Part shown: positions 1 to 11,300 of the stretch, piece by piece
How the letters are laid out: each line of letters opens with the position of its first letter
How positions within the stretch are numbered: the stretch's first letter is position 1
Assembly: GCA_001969505.1 (NCBI GenBank)
Contig: LSSK01000866.1
Coordinates: 1-64,000 of the forward strand
Length of the DNA: 64,000 nt
Direction: 5' to 3'
Origin: Zancudomyces culisetae
Taxonomy: Eukaryota; Kickxellomycota; Harpellomycetes; Harpellales; Legeriomycetaceae
Made by a program: the position numbers and the translations under genes
The notes under the pieces: generated by a model
The model's input: only the letters and a program-made list of their open reading frames with translations
Databases searched by the model: none
Told to the model about the DNA's origin: nothing

Positions 1-594
1 TTTACCTACAACTTATATACCCTGAGCATAAGCAGGGGCTTATGGAGATATGAAGAATAAGAACAGGTAGGTTCTGGACAGATGAGAGCCTGGCAAAACT
101 GGGAACAATAGATGAAAAGTTCAAGACCAGGTGCCCATTTTGTAAAAAAAATAGCGCAGAAACCATTGAGCACATGTTACTGGACTGTAAATACTGGGCT
201 GGAGTTAGGTATAAAACTCTGGAACGTATCCCAGATATGTCAATTATAGGAAGTGAGGAGAGAGGTAGTAGTGAAGGATGGCGGAATTTTTTTGTAGGAC
301 GACTCCTTGGAGGAGAGTCAAAAAGAATGGTTACTCTCTCCGTTAAGAAGAGAGAAACCGAAGCACAATCATTGATTGAGCTGGTAACAGCGTAATTTTT
401 GGACGGAATATGTCAAACGAGGATGCAAGTCTTAGACCGACTTAGATCAGAAACAACCTCCTTGAACCAACGCCCGGTGGGTATGGAGTCCCTAGAGGGA
501 CGGAGGGGAATTGGTTAGGTAGATATTTTATAGGATTATTTTTTGTAGTTTTATGGGATATTTATTTAATAAATTCATCTAACAAAAAAAAAAG
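1..594 (+). mobile_element. 3' end of a decayed LINE-type non-LTR retrotransposon
   Basis: One frame runs from position 3 to a stop at 393-395 and is interrupted by a TGA at 51-53. The protein carries a CCHC zinc knuckle after the reverse transcriptase (CPFCKKNSAETIEHMLLDC, about 132-188: C-X2-C-X9-H-X4-C), preceded by a RIRTGRFW-type segment. This layout is typical of the extreme C terminus of LINE ORF2 (zf-RVT family). The in-frame TGA sits where such proteins usually have Arg, so a CGA-to-TGA transition is the simplest explanation. The coding part is followed by about 190 bp of 3' UTR with a small GTCCCT/AGGGAC hairpin (489-502) and ends in a run of A at about 585-594, as expected for target-primed insertion. 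The 5' part lies outside the window. It is probably an inactive copy. Confidence 0.75.
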
Positions 595-890
595 GTATCA
601 CATTTAAATCTAATAATGACTATCGCTCGTAATAAACGATTTTTTTAGAGCAAAAAATTGATAATACATGGTCAATGGGAGGAAAAGCTGGTTTTACCGG
701 TTTTTTTCGGGTGATGAATTTACGAATTCTTTTGAAATTATTTTTTCAAATGGCAAGTTTAATCTTATGGCGTTGTTTTTGCTGATGTTTGTTACGTTAT
801 TACAAATAAACCATGTTTTGCAAATCTGATTCAGAAAGCTAATTGGGCCCAATAATTAACCAAGTAGAGCCAAGGAAAATTTGGTATTTA
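595..890. other. AT-rich spacer between LINE and HSP20 promoter
   Basis: No ORF of note. It separates the poly(A) end of the retrotransposon from the first heat-shock element array. Nothing else recognised. Confidence 0.5.
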
Positions 891-913
891 GAAAATTCCA
901 GAAAATTCGAGAA
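891..913. promoter_or_regulatory. Perfect five-unit heat-shock element
   Basis: Five alternating units in strict 5-bp register: GAA 891, TTC 896, GAA 901, TTC 906, GAA 911. This is the canonical Hsf1 trimer site with no mismatch. It lies about 540 bp upstream of the HSP20 start codon. A sixth degenerate unit (TCC) may follow at 916. Confidence 0.8.
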
Positions 914-1128
914 TCCACACAGGTTTTAATGAGTAGCTCCTTGTTGTTTCCCAGAAAATTGTTGGGGAATGAGAATATTGCTGCTGTTTAAGAAACAGGC
1001 ATTGAAGCAACTCAAAATAAAAAAGTTTACAAATTTGGGGCTCATGATTACCTGTGATGCTGCATTGCATTAGCTGCATTTATTGCGCCTTGTATAACAT
1101 TTAAAGAGCGCAGAACAGGTAAATATTC

Positions 1129-1156
1129 TTCTAGAATATTAAAGAACAGTCTAGAA
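1129..1156. promoter_or_regulatory. Six-unit imperfect heat-shock element
   Basis: Units in 5-bp register: TTC 1129, GAA 1134, TTA 1139, GAA 1144, GTC 1149, GAA 1154. Four of six are perfect and two have one mismatch. It lies about 170 bp upstream of the TATA box of the HSP20 gene, a likely proximal Hsf1 site. Confidence 0.7.
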
Positions 1157-1326
1157 AGCCTAAAATTATCCGATGGTCTGCCGGAAAATACTTCCTGCCA
1201 CTTCAACAATTATTAGCGCAAATACCGAGGTCACTGGAGGAAACGGGCTTTGTTATACCAATACGTACCAGCGTTTTTGTATTAAATTGCAACTATGGTA
1301 CTAATCATCAACTCTCCAAAGAAAAG

Positions 1327-1334
1327 TATAAAAG
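1327..1334 (+). promoter_or_regulatory. TATA box of HSP20
   Basis: TATAAAAG, 118 bp upstream of the ATG at 1452, in the position expected for a strong inducible core promoter between the heat-shock elements and the gene. Confidence 0.6.
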
Positions 1335-1451
1335 GGCACTCTGTTTCCCTTGCTCGTTTAAAACACAAGATTACACAACTATCTATTTCAAATTAGATAA
1401 AAGAGATTATTACTTGGAAGTAAAATAAAACAGAGACAAATCAAAGACACA

Positions 1452-2006
1452 ATGTCATCAGCTTCAGAAAGAAAAGAAATTTCAAAGCCCGAGGATAGGG
1501 GCACATCAACTGTGGGTTTCTGGGGACCAAGAGGATTTGAAGACTTTTTTGATCCGTTCCACAGACACCTCGCCCCCTTCTACAGAGACTTGGAAGATGT
1601 GTTCGGTGGTGCGTTGGCTCGCCCATTATACGCACCTTTTAGCGCAAGATCCGGAAGAAACGAAGGGATGGATAGGCTCTGGAACCCCAGAGTTGATGTT
1701 AGAGAGACTAAAGATAAAATTAAAGTGATTGCAGATATTCCTGGAGTTCCAAAGGAAAACGTGGAAATGAAGATTGTTAATGACAGAATTTATATCAAAG
1801 GAAAGAAGGAGGAGTCAAAACTTACTGAAGGCGAGGGAACCAGAATACAGGAAAGATCATGGGGAAACTTTGAAAGATCGTTCACTCTTCCAAAGAATGT
1901 AGACACATCAAAGATTACAGCCAAAATGGAAAACGGTGTGCTTGAGGTGGATATCCCTGTTGTAGAGCAGGCACCAAAGAACGAATTCCGCATTAGCATT
2001 GACTAA
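1452..2006 (+). CDS. Small heat shock protein, Hsp20/alpha-crystallin family
   Basis: 184 residues, single exon. Residues about 77-175 form the alpha-crystallin domain: WNPRVDVRETKDKIKV starts the first strands, IPGV precedes the loop, and MENGVLEVDIP near 155-165 is the conserved late A-x-x-x-n-G-V-L-x-x-x-x-P motif. The N-terminal arm is rich in Phe and Trp (WGPRGFEDFFDPFHRHLAPF), typical of the substrate-binding arm of cytosolic sHsps. The protein acts as an ATP-independent holdase that keeps unfolding proteins soluble for Hsp70/Hsp104. The first ATG of the frame is used; the preceding A-rich leader has an A at -3. Upstream heat-shock elements and a TATA box indicate Hsf1 control. Which paralogue this is (Hsp26-like or Hsp16-like) cannot be told. 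Confidence 0.95.
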   Translation: MSSASERKEISKPEDRGTSTVGFWGPRGFEDFFDPFHRHLAPFYRDLEDVFGGALARPLYAPFSARSGRNEGMDRLWNPRVDVRETKDKIKVIADIPGVPKENVEMKIVNDRIYIKGKKEESKLTEGEGTRIQERSWGNFERSFTLPKNVDTSKITAKMENGVLEVDIPVVEQAPKNEFRISID

Positions 2007-2690
2007 TCGGTGACTTGAGTTCCTTTTTATTTCGAGGCTTCTGTGTTTATGCTGAAGCAGGTTTTGGTTTCTTAGTTTAGTTTTTAGTATACGGGTTTTC
2101 TTTTTCTGTTTTATTTTATACTAAAAGTAAATCATAAAAGTTAACTCGACTTTTTTTGTAGTTTAAATATGAATAAATAAAAATAGTATACAAGAAACTT
2201 GGTGATGCTGTTGTGTTAATCAGTTTGTATTTTTTCCTTCCCCTTTATTTTTGAAGTTCAGACGTCAAGATTATTAAATGTCAAATTTAATGAAAGTGAG
2301 ATTGTAGCTTGTTATATGAACAATATAATGGCTTCATATATATTTTAGTTTGCTTGAACTTCTGTCAAGTAAATGTAGTAAATATATTGAAATTAAAAAG
2401 CTTCAAGTTTACCCAAGAAAAAGCGGTTATTCACAAAGCTAGACTCATAAGAGTTGTATTAAAACATATTAGCCAATTATATGATAAGGTGCTTCAAAAA
2501 AAAAACATGCAAACTATTATGGTCTTTCAGTTCTAGTACACTTGGGTGCAAATATGGTTTGATACCTGAATTATATGATTAATACAAACAAGTGTGAGTC
2601 CAGAAAAAGTACCAATAATAACTAAGAGCCGTTTTACTGTTATTATTATTTTAAAAAAGCTAAGATTTAATGGTAAGTAGACATACATTT
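2007..2690. other. Intergenic region after HSP20
   Basis: AT-rich 3' flank. A 75-codon ORF at 2309-2536 has no recognisable features and looks like chance. A possible donor (GGTAAGT) lies at 2672, just upstream of the next ORF. Confidence 0.4.
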
Positions 2691-2972
2691 TAAATAGGAT
2701 TATTTGCCACAGCCTCTACAACCTCCCATTTTAAGCTAAAAGACACACAACAAGAGATCAGACTATACAGAATCTGCCAAGAATTTATGAAAATCGAAAT
2801 AAAGGCCTCAAAAACAATCGATGTAATACATGCGTTTCTCACACCTTACGATTGCCCCAACGAACTGGTTCAAACTCATCTAAAATTAGATGAAAATGGA
2901 TGTAAAAGGTATCAGGAATCTGGTTATATTGAGAAAGTCTTCAATGAACTTGGATTAATCAAAAACAGCTGA
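2691..2972 (+). CDS. Hypothetical small protein
   Basis: The frame is open from about 2694 and holds an ATG at 2787 giving 61 residues; without the ATG limit the open stretch reads about 92 residues. An AG at 2696-2697 just before it could be a splice acceptor. The protein is hydrophilic (Lys, Glu, Asn rich) with no signal peptide or membrane segment and no motif I recognise. It might be the last exon of a small gene whose first exon lies near 2660-2671, but I could not join exons in frame. Function unknown. Confidence 0.3.
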
Positions 2973-3116
2973 ACCATTCTCGCATACGACAAAATCCCCT
3001 ATACCAATGAATACATAACAGGTGGGTACTATTATAACAACTATTTTTTAAGACAAATCTGCACCACCGAGGCGTGAGTAGTTTCGGTTAAAAACATTGC
3101 ATGGTCAACTTCTGAT

Positions 3117-3380
3117 ATGACAGCAAAATCTCTTTCAAACGATGAGAATTGTGAATACCCATACTTCAGCATGGAACCAAACTCCGCTCCATACGCGATG
3201 GGCGAGGCGGAGCGCTTTGTTGAGTATAGCGTTTGTACTAATCCATCTACATGTATGGTAACTGTTAACATGTTTAACCTGGCTGCACGAGAAATAAGAA
3301 ATGCACCAATTGAAGATGGCTGCACCTTCTCATTGTACAAACCCATTTTTACCCTATATGGCGAACTTTTAGATTATTGA
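3117..3380 (+). CDS. Hypothetical protein or exon
   Basis: 87-codon open frame, ATG to TGA. The composition looks protein-like (varied, 3 Cys, several aromatic residues), but no family is recognised. A 101-codon frame lies antisense at 3041-3346, so even the strand is not certain. I tried to splice it to the 2691-2972 frame and found no phase-compatible junction. Treat it as an unassigned ORF. Confidence 0.25.
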   Translation: MTAKSLSNDENCEYPYFSMEPNSAPYAMGEAERFVEYSVCTNPSTCMVTVNMFNLAAREIRNAPIEDGCTFSLYKPIFTLYGELLDY

Positions 3381-3539
3381 TGTTTAATCTGCCCTCCCCT
3401 CGTTCTCCCCTACCTTTTTTTCTTTTTTTTATCTCATCAATTTATAGACCAATAAACTATCACGACTAACAATTATTTTGGTTTCGATTTACAACACTAA
3501 AAAAAGGAAATAAATATGAGCATGTAGAGGGAAGCAAAT

Positions 3540-6266
3540 CTAACGATATATTAAATCCGAAATCCTGACTACATCCTTCAGTTCTTTAACATCATGTATC
3601 CTAACAATAGTAACGTGATTTTGTATTGCGGCCGTTACTGTAGCAGCGGTAGCCCAAACTCTATCCTTTGGCTCATTATTGTTCTGTAAAAATGCTTTTC
3701 TTGAAGTTCCTAGCAATACTGGAAAATTCTCAATACTAACTTTTGACAAAAGTTGTAGCATCTGAGTACAATGGTTATAGTTATTATGATAGTCAAAGAT
3801 ATGACTATCGTTTTTAAACAACAGGTCCAGGTTTTTCATGATTTGGAAATTCTGCTTTTTGTTTTTGGAGAACCCTATTCCGGGGTCCAAAATAATATTA
3901 TATCGTGGAATTCCTGCACGCAATGCATTTTTCACACGATGAGATAGTTCTAACTTTACACATGTAATCAAAGTAACAATCTCCTCTTGTTCCTGTTCCT
4001 GGTCCTGCTCCTTATTTTCCAGAGTGTGTTCCTGATCCCCAGTCGAGCTTAGGCCAATTTTCGGGCGGTTGTAATCTGTATTGACTTTACTAAACATTGT
4101 TTGTGGGGTGCCTCTCATATGCATCAAAACAACGGGGCACCCGTGTTCTGCCACCACGTTAAACATACTTTTGTCTATCTCGCCTCCAGATACATCATTT
4201 ATGATATCCGCTCCAGCCTCCAAAGCTTTTCTAGCTACTTCAGAATTAAAAGTGTCGATGGAAACTACAATACCCTGAGACTTTGATTTAATTTTTTCCA
4301 CAACAGGAACTACTCTGCGGATCTCCTCGTCAGTACTAATAATTTCCTTTACTTTTGGGTTTGTCGACTGACCGCCAATGTCTATTATAGATGCACCATC
4401 CTCCCACATTGAAAGGGCGTGCTCGACGGCGATATCAAGGTTATTAAAGTTTCCGCCATCACTAAACGAATCTGGTGTAAAATTGAGTATTCCCATAATC
4501 AATGTTTCGTTTTGAGCTCTTCCCAATGTAAAAAGCCCTTTGTTTGAACCTCTTATTACACTTTTCTCTTCATTACTAGATGTGCCATGTACACCATTTC
4601 CAATACAAGAGGTAAATTCATTGCGGCTTATTGGCATCACTTGCTGGATATCATCAGGAACATTACTATGTGTTGTAAGCCGTCTGCATATCAAGCCAAC
4701 CTCCATATTTAATTTGTTGTGGACTAGGCGAGGATTCATGTCACATACTGGTTGGAGTTGAAACTTTCTTTCATGCACTCGAGGATGAGGGATCGTAAGC
4801 CTTTCTGTCTCATAAACCAAGTCTTCGTAAAACAAGATGTCCAGATCTATTACTCGCGGACCAAATCTCATCATTGAAAAATCTCGCCCCAAATCTGCTT
4901 CAATGCCCTTTAAGAAGTCCAGTAGTTCCTGAGGAGAAAGAGTTGTTTCGATCTAGTTTAATTACAGTTATTCCCGGATTGTTAGTATCAGAGGGAAAAG
5001 CAAGACAAAATAGGTATATCAATAAAAAAAAACCGGAATAGTCGAGAACATATAATCAGAACCCGCTCAATTTTAATCCTAAATTAACACTGAATTCAAT
5101 AACTGTAAAAAAAAAACGAATATAACATGACTTTAGAAAATTACCTTGAATGCCGTATTCAGAAATGCTGGTTGATCCAGTACATACATAGGTGACGTTT
5201 GATACAAGAATCCAGTGTCTACGACCTTGGAATGTTTACTCTCGTTTATAGTTTTCAGTGCATCGTTGATGTTTTTCAGCCTATCACCGAGATTTGACCC
5301 CACACCGATATAAGATATAGAGCTTCCTTCAAGTGTTTTGTCTTGACAAGCTGTACTATCGTTATCCATTTTTTTAATAATATCCTCTGCTACAACCACA
5401 CTAGAAACTTCTTCATTAGCTTCCCTCTCCCCCGCTTCACTATTACTTGCACTAACCAATGATCCGATTATTTGCTCTCTTGTTCGCGTAATTGTTACAG
5501 CTGAACATTCAGCGAACATCAGTGCTGAAGGCTTTTTGATACTAACTGTGATCTTGTTCACCTTGTGCTCCATGATCGCAACCCGTGCTATGGCCACTGC
5601 TAAAGCCTCAACTGTCAAATAATTTGTTCTTTCTTCGGTGTATTTGCTAACCCTATCTACCAATTTTCTGATATCCTGATTCTTTTTTATGACAAACCCT
5701 TGGCTTTGTCCTAACTCTTTTTCTTCATTCTTTTCAACATGAATAGTCATTCCAACCAAAATGTTTTGCTTTTCGTATCGCTCCCAAGTATTGACACCTA
5801 AGATCACACTCAGTTTTAGATCTATTACAGATACAAGATCCTCACCAACCAACTCCCCTGCCGATTTAAGCGCAATTTCTCGAAACTTTTCATATTGTCC
5901 AATCTCTTTCTTTTGAGCTCTATAAATTTCAACTTGCCCATATTTTGCTCTCAGGAACGTTTTTCTTTTTTTAATTGTTACAAATACGCCCATGACCATG
6001 TCGGCCTTCAGAGAAAAGCAGATATCAGCCACGTTTTCGGCCAGCTCTTCCATACATTTATGCGCTTGCGATTCAGCAAATTTCTCTATTGCCTTACAAA
6101 GCTTTCCATAATGAACACTATCTGTTACTCTATCGTATCGGCCTGCCTCTGCCACCGAGGCTTGTACTTTCACAGTTATAAGGACTGGTTGTTTTTTGGT
6201 TCGATCCCAGGAGTCTCTGCCCAAGATTGTCCGTACTTCAAGATTATGTATTTCTATTGTATCCAT
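3540..6266 (-). CDS. FOL1: Trifunctional folate biosynthesis protein (DHNA-HPPK-DHPS)
   Basis: Two exons: 6266-5145 and 4952-3540, with a 192-bp intron in phase 0; 844 residues, close to yeast Fol1. Order: two tandem FolB-type dihydroneopterin aldolase domains (about 1-115 and 147-265), FolK hydroxymethyldihydropterin pyrophosphokinase (about 317-475; SYIGVGSNLGDR and FGPRVIDLDILFYED are diagnostic) and FolP dihydropteroate synthase (about 525-844; LIMGILNFTPDSFSDGG, then GASIIDIGGQSTNP, DPGIGFSK). It makes dihydropteroate from dihydroneopterin and p-aminobenzoate; the DHPS part is the sulfonamide target. The intron falls inside FolK, between AFK and IETTLSP. The DHPS domain has a Gln/Glu-rich insertion (about residues 680-700) absent from most homologues. 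It is divergently oriented from the oligopeptidase gene. Confidence 0.95.
4953..5144 (-). other. FOL1 intron
   Basis: GT at 5144-5143 (GTAATT) and AG at 4954-4953. Splicing restores the FolK frame exactly between conserved segments. Confidence 0.8.
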
Positions 6267-7231
6267 ACTTGACTATCGAAGATTCTGCCTGGTTACGATG
6301 CCGGATTTACACCTTTTTTTTCTTTATAATCTTATTATTTAAATTAGATTTTTTTATTATCAAAAGTACTGATAAATAGATTAAAATTAGCAGTTCTATA
6401 TCAGACTTTAAGACCTGAACCCTAGGCTATATCTTTTATAACTTCTAAAATTATGTGGACTTAGTAGCTGTATTCTTTTTTTCAAATGGAAAAAATTTTT
6501 AAGGGAAAGAACTTTTGTTTTATGTTCCGCAATATACTTACAAAGTGATTTTGCACAGTTGAATTTCAAATTAGGGATTTCAAACTTTAGGTTGTGAATC
6601 AAAAATCCCTAACTAACGAATGTTTTTTCGAATCATCAAATGAAATTAGCCGTTCGCTGAATTATTGTTACCATTCGAAGCTATGTTTAAATCACAAATC
6701 ATATGATGGCGTCAGGATAGCAACTGAAAATTAAACAGATAATTTTGCTGCCAATGGTTATAACAACAATTATCGGATAATGGCTTTGATCATGATTTTC
6801 TAAGTATATTAGTGGAAAAGCCAACAAAAAATAAAATAATCGAGAATATTCAGATTAACAGTCAAAAGTTAGTGGAAGCAGGAGGTAAGAGAAAAAAAAG
6901 TTCTATAATAGAAAAACACAGATGTTTGAACCCCGAAACCGTGGCAAGCATTTGGTAGGAACATGACTTTATGAAACGTTCATATTTAATATTATAATAC
7001 ACAGAGGTAAAGATCGTTGTAAATACTTGAGCATAAATGAATAAAAATAACCAGGCGTTGTATATGTAAATCGCTATCGAACTGAACATGAGATTAAAGA
7101 GCTTTAACGATGAACACCATCTTTTACTAGGTATTACGTATTAGTGAACTAAATGAACAAATTGTACGTATTTTTAGAGCAGATGACAAACACTCAGAGG
7201 TAGAATCTTCGTAGCAACATAAAATAGAACA
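6267..7231. other. Divergent intergenic region between FOL1 and the oligopeptidase gene
   Basis: 965 bp, AT-rich, holding the promoters of both genes. Short frames inside it are chance. The only structure I see is a 10-bp perfect inverted repeat at 6571-6580/6603-6612. Confidence 0.5.
6571..6612. repeat. Inverted repeat, 10-bp arms
   Basis: Arms TTAGGGATTT (6571-6580) and AAATCCCTAA (6603-6612) are perfect complements around a 22-nt loop. It could form a hairpin or be a binding site; no coding context. Confidence 0.5.
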
Positions 7232-10200
7232 ATGCAAAGGATTTTCGACAGCAACATTAGCAAGATTACTAGCAAAAAAATCCTATTCGGTCGTAATAAT
7301 CTCACTAATTCATCACTCAATGGGCAAACATGTAACTATCAATATGGTGGTATAGCAGGTCTATTGTAAGCATTTCTAAATTATACTCAAAGATATATTT
7401 CTCTTTTGTCCGACTCTACATCATGTCACATAATCAAATATTTAAGCGTGCAGTAATGAACTAGTAATATTATTTATTGTACAGTTTTTTCTTTTGCTAT
7501 CTCAAAATACTGTACTACAAAAAATATATTTAAATATAATAATATAATAATAAATAAAGCAAAAATGGTAAAGTGAATCTACTAAACCCTCAAGAAGACT
7601 TCCTGAATGTTCACGGCATAAAAATCAAAGATGAGTACTTGTGGCTCGATAGAACGCAGCAAAAGGTATTGTCGATTATAATTTTATATATCTTATGTGT
7701 TTTGATATTGGTAATCAAGTGTTCCATAATATTTAGGAAGTGGTAAAAAGATACTTGCAAATTGAAAACGCATTCACAACAAAAGTTTTGGGGATGAGAA
7801 AGAGATACAAAAAACACAATCGGATGGCCAATGAGTTTGAGGATATACTAAGGGTGGAAACAGGTCGGGATGACCAAGGGGATAGACTACTGTTAGATGG
7901 GTATCTTTATTTTAGTAAAGAATATGGTGGCCGCGACAATTCATCAAAAACAAAATATTTTAAGAAGGCTCAGGATGCTAACCACGAGGTACTTAATATT
8001 GTTTTATTACGACTTTTCATACCAACCAAACTACTTACCCAGTAAAAAGAGGGGAGAGGGGGATACTTACATAAAACCATTGTTACATAAATAAAAAAAG
8101 CTACCAAAGTATCATAAACATTTGACTAGATTGAAATTCTGGATACAAGCGAAATTTTCAAAAAATTCGGATTAGTAGTCGAGTGTATTCTCATTTCAGA
8201 GGACAGTAAGTACATAGGTTTTGGGGCAAAAGATCCAAAATTTGGTGTCGATCATGAAGGGAGCGCGCTATTGATCTATAAAAACGATGCCACCAACCCA
8301 TACGTAAGTTTAAACTCGCATAACAATGAATGCATAGCTGTTAAATATGCTTTTTTTATTATTTATTTTATTTTTTTAAAAAAAACTGATTCATTTAACT
8401 TTAGATGGTGGATATAATCCATGAAGTATATCGATTTGTCTGGGGGGAGAAGGACCAGGTGTTTTATACCGCCCTGGATCAAAACTTAAGCTCAAAGAGA
8501 GTATATCAGCGCCTAATTAGTCAGGTTCCATATATGGATAATACAACGTTCGATTGTGACAGCATAACACATCAGGATATTCTAGTTTTTGAGGAGTTTG
8601 AAAATGACTATTTTGTTGATTTAGCAAAAACAAAAGACAACAAATACATATTAGTGTACAGTAACACACATAGTACTACTGAACCAAAAGTTTTTGGTTC
8701 ACATTGTATATTTACAAAGGAAAATCTTCAACAAAACAGTAGAATACTAAAATTGGTCAAAAGCAGAAGCAAAAATGTAGAGATGTATCTGGAGCATTAT
8801 AAGGTTTGTTTACACTCACATTTTAATGTACTTATATATTTATTCCACAACTTGGGCTTTATAAGATTCAACTGAAAGCATTTGATGATAGCAAAGGCAA
8901 TACTATTTAGACTAGAGTCCAGTATCCAGAAATATACGGGTTGACACTATGAAATAAAACTTAATTACTCTCCCTTCAATTTTTTATACTAATTTGCTAT
9001 ATAGGATCGATTTATACTGCTTTCTAACTGCAATCCAAATCAAGAAACAAAAACAAATCCACAAACAATGACGCCAAAATTTAAAATTTATAGAACAGAT
9101 TGTGATGATTTTTCGTCTGGGCGTTGGATGGAGTGGATAAGTATGGGTGATGGTGTTGATATTCAGGATCTAGAGCTTTTTGATGTAAATATACAGAATT
9201 TATTATATAGTTTGTAGTTTATATTTACAAATAGTGTAAAGAGAGGTTTCAAGATATTTAGATGTAAAATCGGTTGTATATATAGGATAGTGTCTTGGTT
9301 CAAGGGGTAAATAATGGAATTCCACACATAACACTGTTTGGATTTGAAAATGATAAAGAAATTCGCATGAAGTTACCACTAGGACAGAATACACCTACTC
9401 ACATTTTTCCGAGTTACAAAACGGTAACTTTTAGTTTTTACGATACTTTGGCTGAAATATAACCGTTTCCATAAATCCTACTTCGAACTATTACAATAAC
9501 GTGAATAATAATATGCTGAAAATATAGACACCGTTTACAAGCAATATAGAGTTTAAGTATTCATCTCCAGTAGATCTACCAACTTTGGCTGCTTGGGACA
9601 CTACGAGTGGGCAAATTATAAGAAATGACAAAGTTACCCATACGCATTGGAATCCTAGAGATTATTTAATCAAACGAGAGATGGCACCAAGCCATGATGG
9701 ACACGCCATTCCACTAACCATAGTGCATCACAAATTAACAAACCCCTCTCCCAGGTAACTGAGAACCCATTACCATTACCTATCATTAACCTGCCGATGT
9801 TTAAGACTGATTAATTATGGACACTTTTAAAAACAAAGAGGCGTATTATGGTAAATTATAGAAACAAGATGTTGATACATGTTTATGGGTGCTATGGTGT
9901 TAATATGGAAACTAGCTTCCGTTTGGAAGACGTATACTTATTGAAAAGCGGATGGATAATCGTTTATGTGCATGTCAGGTAATTTATATGACCGAATTCA
10001 TCTTCCTGTCCTCTAAGAATGCGACAAATAAAGCAAAGTAGATATTTATTTAATTGATACTTACACTAAATAAACAAATAGAGGAGGAAGAGAGCTCGGA
10101 AAAAATTGGCATTTGATGGGAATGGGTCCAAACAAGCTCAATTCGATGCTGGATTTAATATCCAGCACTAATCACCTTCACCATAAACTAAAGTACTCTT

Positions 10201-10736
10201 CACCATCTCTCACTGCAGCAACCGCCCACAGTGCTGGAGGGTTGGTCCTAGTTTCCTCCCTACTTCACCCTGAATGTACAAATCTGTGTAGAAATCCTGC
10301 TAACGAAATTATCAGAGCAGTGGTTCTTCAAGCACCTTTTCTAGACCCCGTTTCCGCATTGCTTGCCTCGCCTCTTCCCTCTGAACTTGCTGAGTGGGGT
10401 GATGTTGTCAACAAGAAGGATGATCTCGACCTTGTACTTTCGTACTCACCATATGAGTTGATAAGAAAACACTCATTGAATACCAACCTTCTAATTCTTG
10501 CTGGCGAACAAGACCAGCGTGTCCCAATTTCACAGTCCATTAAGTTTATCTGTCGCCTAAAAAATCGGCTACACCCAGCTGAACACAAAAGAGCCCTTCT
10601 TTTTGTTGATTTCCATTCGGGCCATTTTAATAGTTTTTCATCACCTACTGCGTCCGAAGATTATGATCCATACCACCAGCGTGTCATAAGAAACACATTT
10701 CTCACAAACGTTATTGACTCAAATGAGTATGCTTAA
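7232..10736 (+). CDS. Oligopeptidase B-like serine peptidase (S9A), ten exons
   Basis: Exons: 7232-7365 (uncertain), 7560-7665, 7737-7988, 8130-8303, 8405-8803, 9005-9184, 9286-9423, 9528-9754, 9862-9978, 10082-10736; about 793 residues. From exon 2 on, all junctions are in phase and match the bacterial PtrB/oligopeptidase B consensus: HGIKIKDEYLWLD, the seven-blade propeller, then VHVRGGRELG and the hydrolase core. The triad is visible: Ser626 in AHSAGG (10230), Asp720 in GEQDQRVP (10512), His757 in FHSGHF (10623). Family members cut small peptides after basic residues. Of the acidic pair that binds the P1 Arg/Lys (Glu576/Glu578 in E. coli), only the first seems kept here (PSELAEWG). The first exon gives a basic, hydroxylated N terminus that could be mitochondrial, but its 5' donor and the AAG acceptor are weak. 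Confidence 0.85.
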
Positions 10737-10962
10737 AGTACTTTTGTTATTTGTCCAATGTGCAAATTAAGTTCAGCATTTTAAAATAAAAAAATTTTTA
10801 CTGATTGGCTGGCAGAAAAAAATTTTTTATTTTTTTTTCTTTTACAATATTTAATGGATTATGAAGCAAAGTACTGATCAAGTAAAGTATATTTGCAAAA
10901 ATATATATATAAAGAAACAGCTGTTGTTTGTAAATAATCCACATATTAAAATTAACTTAAGG
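10737..10962. other. Short spacer with poly(A)/poly(T) tracts
   Basis: 226 bp between oligopeptidase stop and NOP10 start. It contains A- and T-rich runs (10785-10850) that probably serve as 3' end signals and as the NOP10 promoter. Confidence 0.4.
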
Positions 10963-11300
10963 ATGTATTTGATGTACACTTTGGATAACGAGGGAAACAG
11001 AGTATATACCCTCAAGGTAAGTTCAGCTTTATTTGCCTTAGATCGGCGTTCATTGTAATTGACTTTTTGATTATTGCTCATTTTTTGAGCTCGCAAAGCA
11101 TTGAGCCTCACAATCTAATAATTAATCACTGTTTGCTAAACCCATTTTATAAATAATAGAAACGTCTGTCAAACGGAGTCGCTACCAAATCAGCTCATCC
11201 CGCTAGATTCAGTCCTGATGATAAATACTCCAGACAGAGAATTACTTTGAAAAAACGATTCAATCTTTTGCCATCCCAACAACCCGAGATCAAGTGCTAG
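10963..11300 (+). CDS. NOP10: H/ACA snoRNP subunit Nop10
   Basis: Two exons, 10963-11016 and 11160-11300, phase 0, 64 residues, the same size as animal NOP10. The spliced protein starts [18 protein letters not shown] and contains [20 protein letters not shown], the hallmark segment that contacts Cbf5/dyskerin. It is a core part of box H/ACA RNPs that pseudouridylate rRNA and snRNA and stabilise telomerase RNA in animals. The gene is too small to stand out as an ORF; the intron (GTAAGT at 11017, TAG at 11157-11159) has a TGCTAAAC branch-like site about 20 nt before the acceptor. Nothing unusual apart from the intron. Confidence 0.95.

Noticed and set aside
6571-6612. TTAGGG and CCCTAA motifs as interstitial telomere repeats
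   Set aside because: Only one copy of each in an inverted pair; no tandem array.
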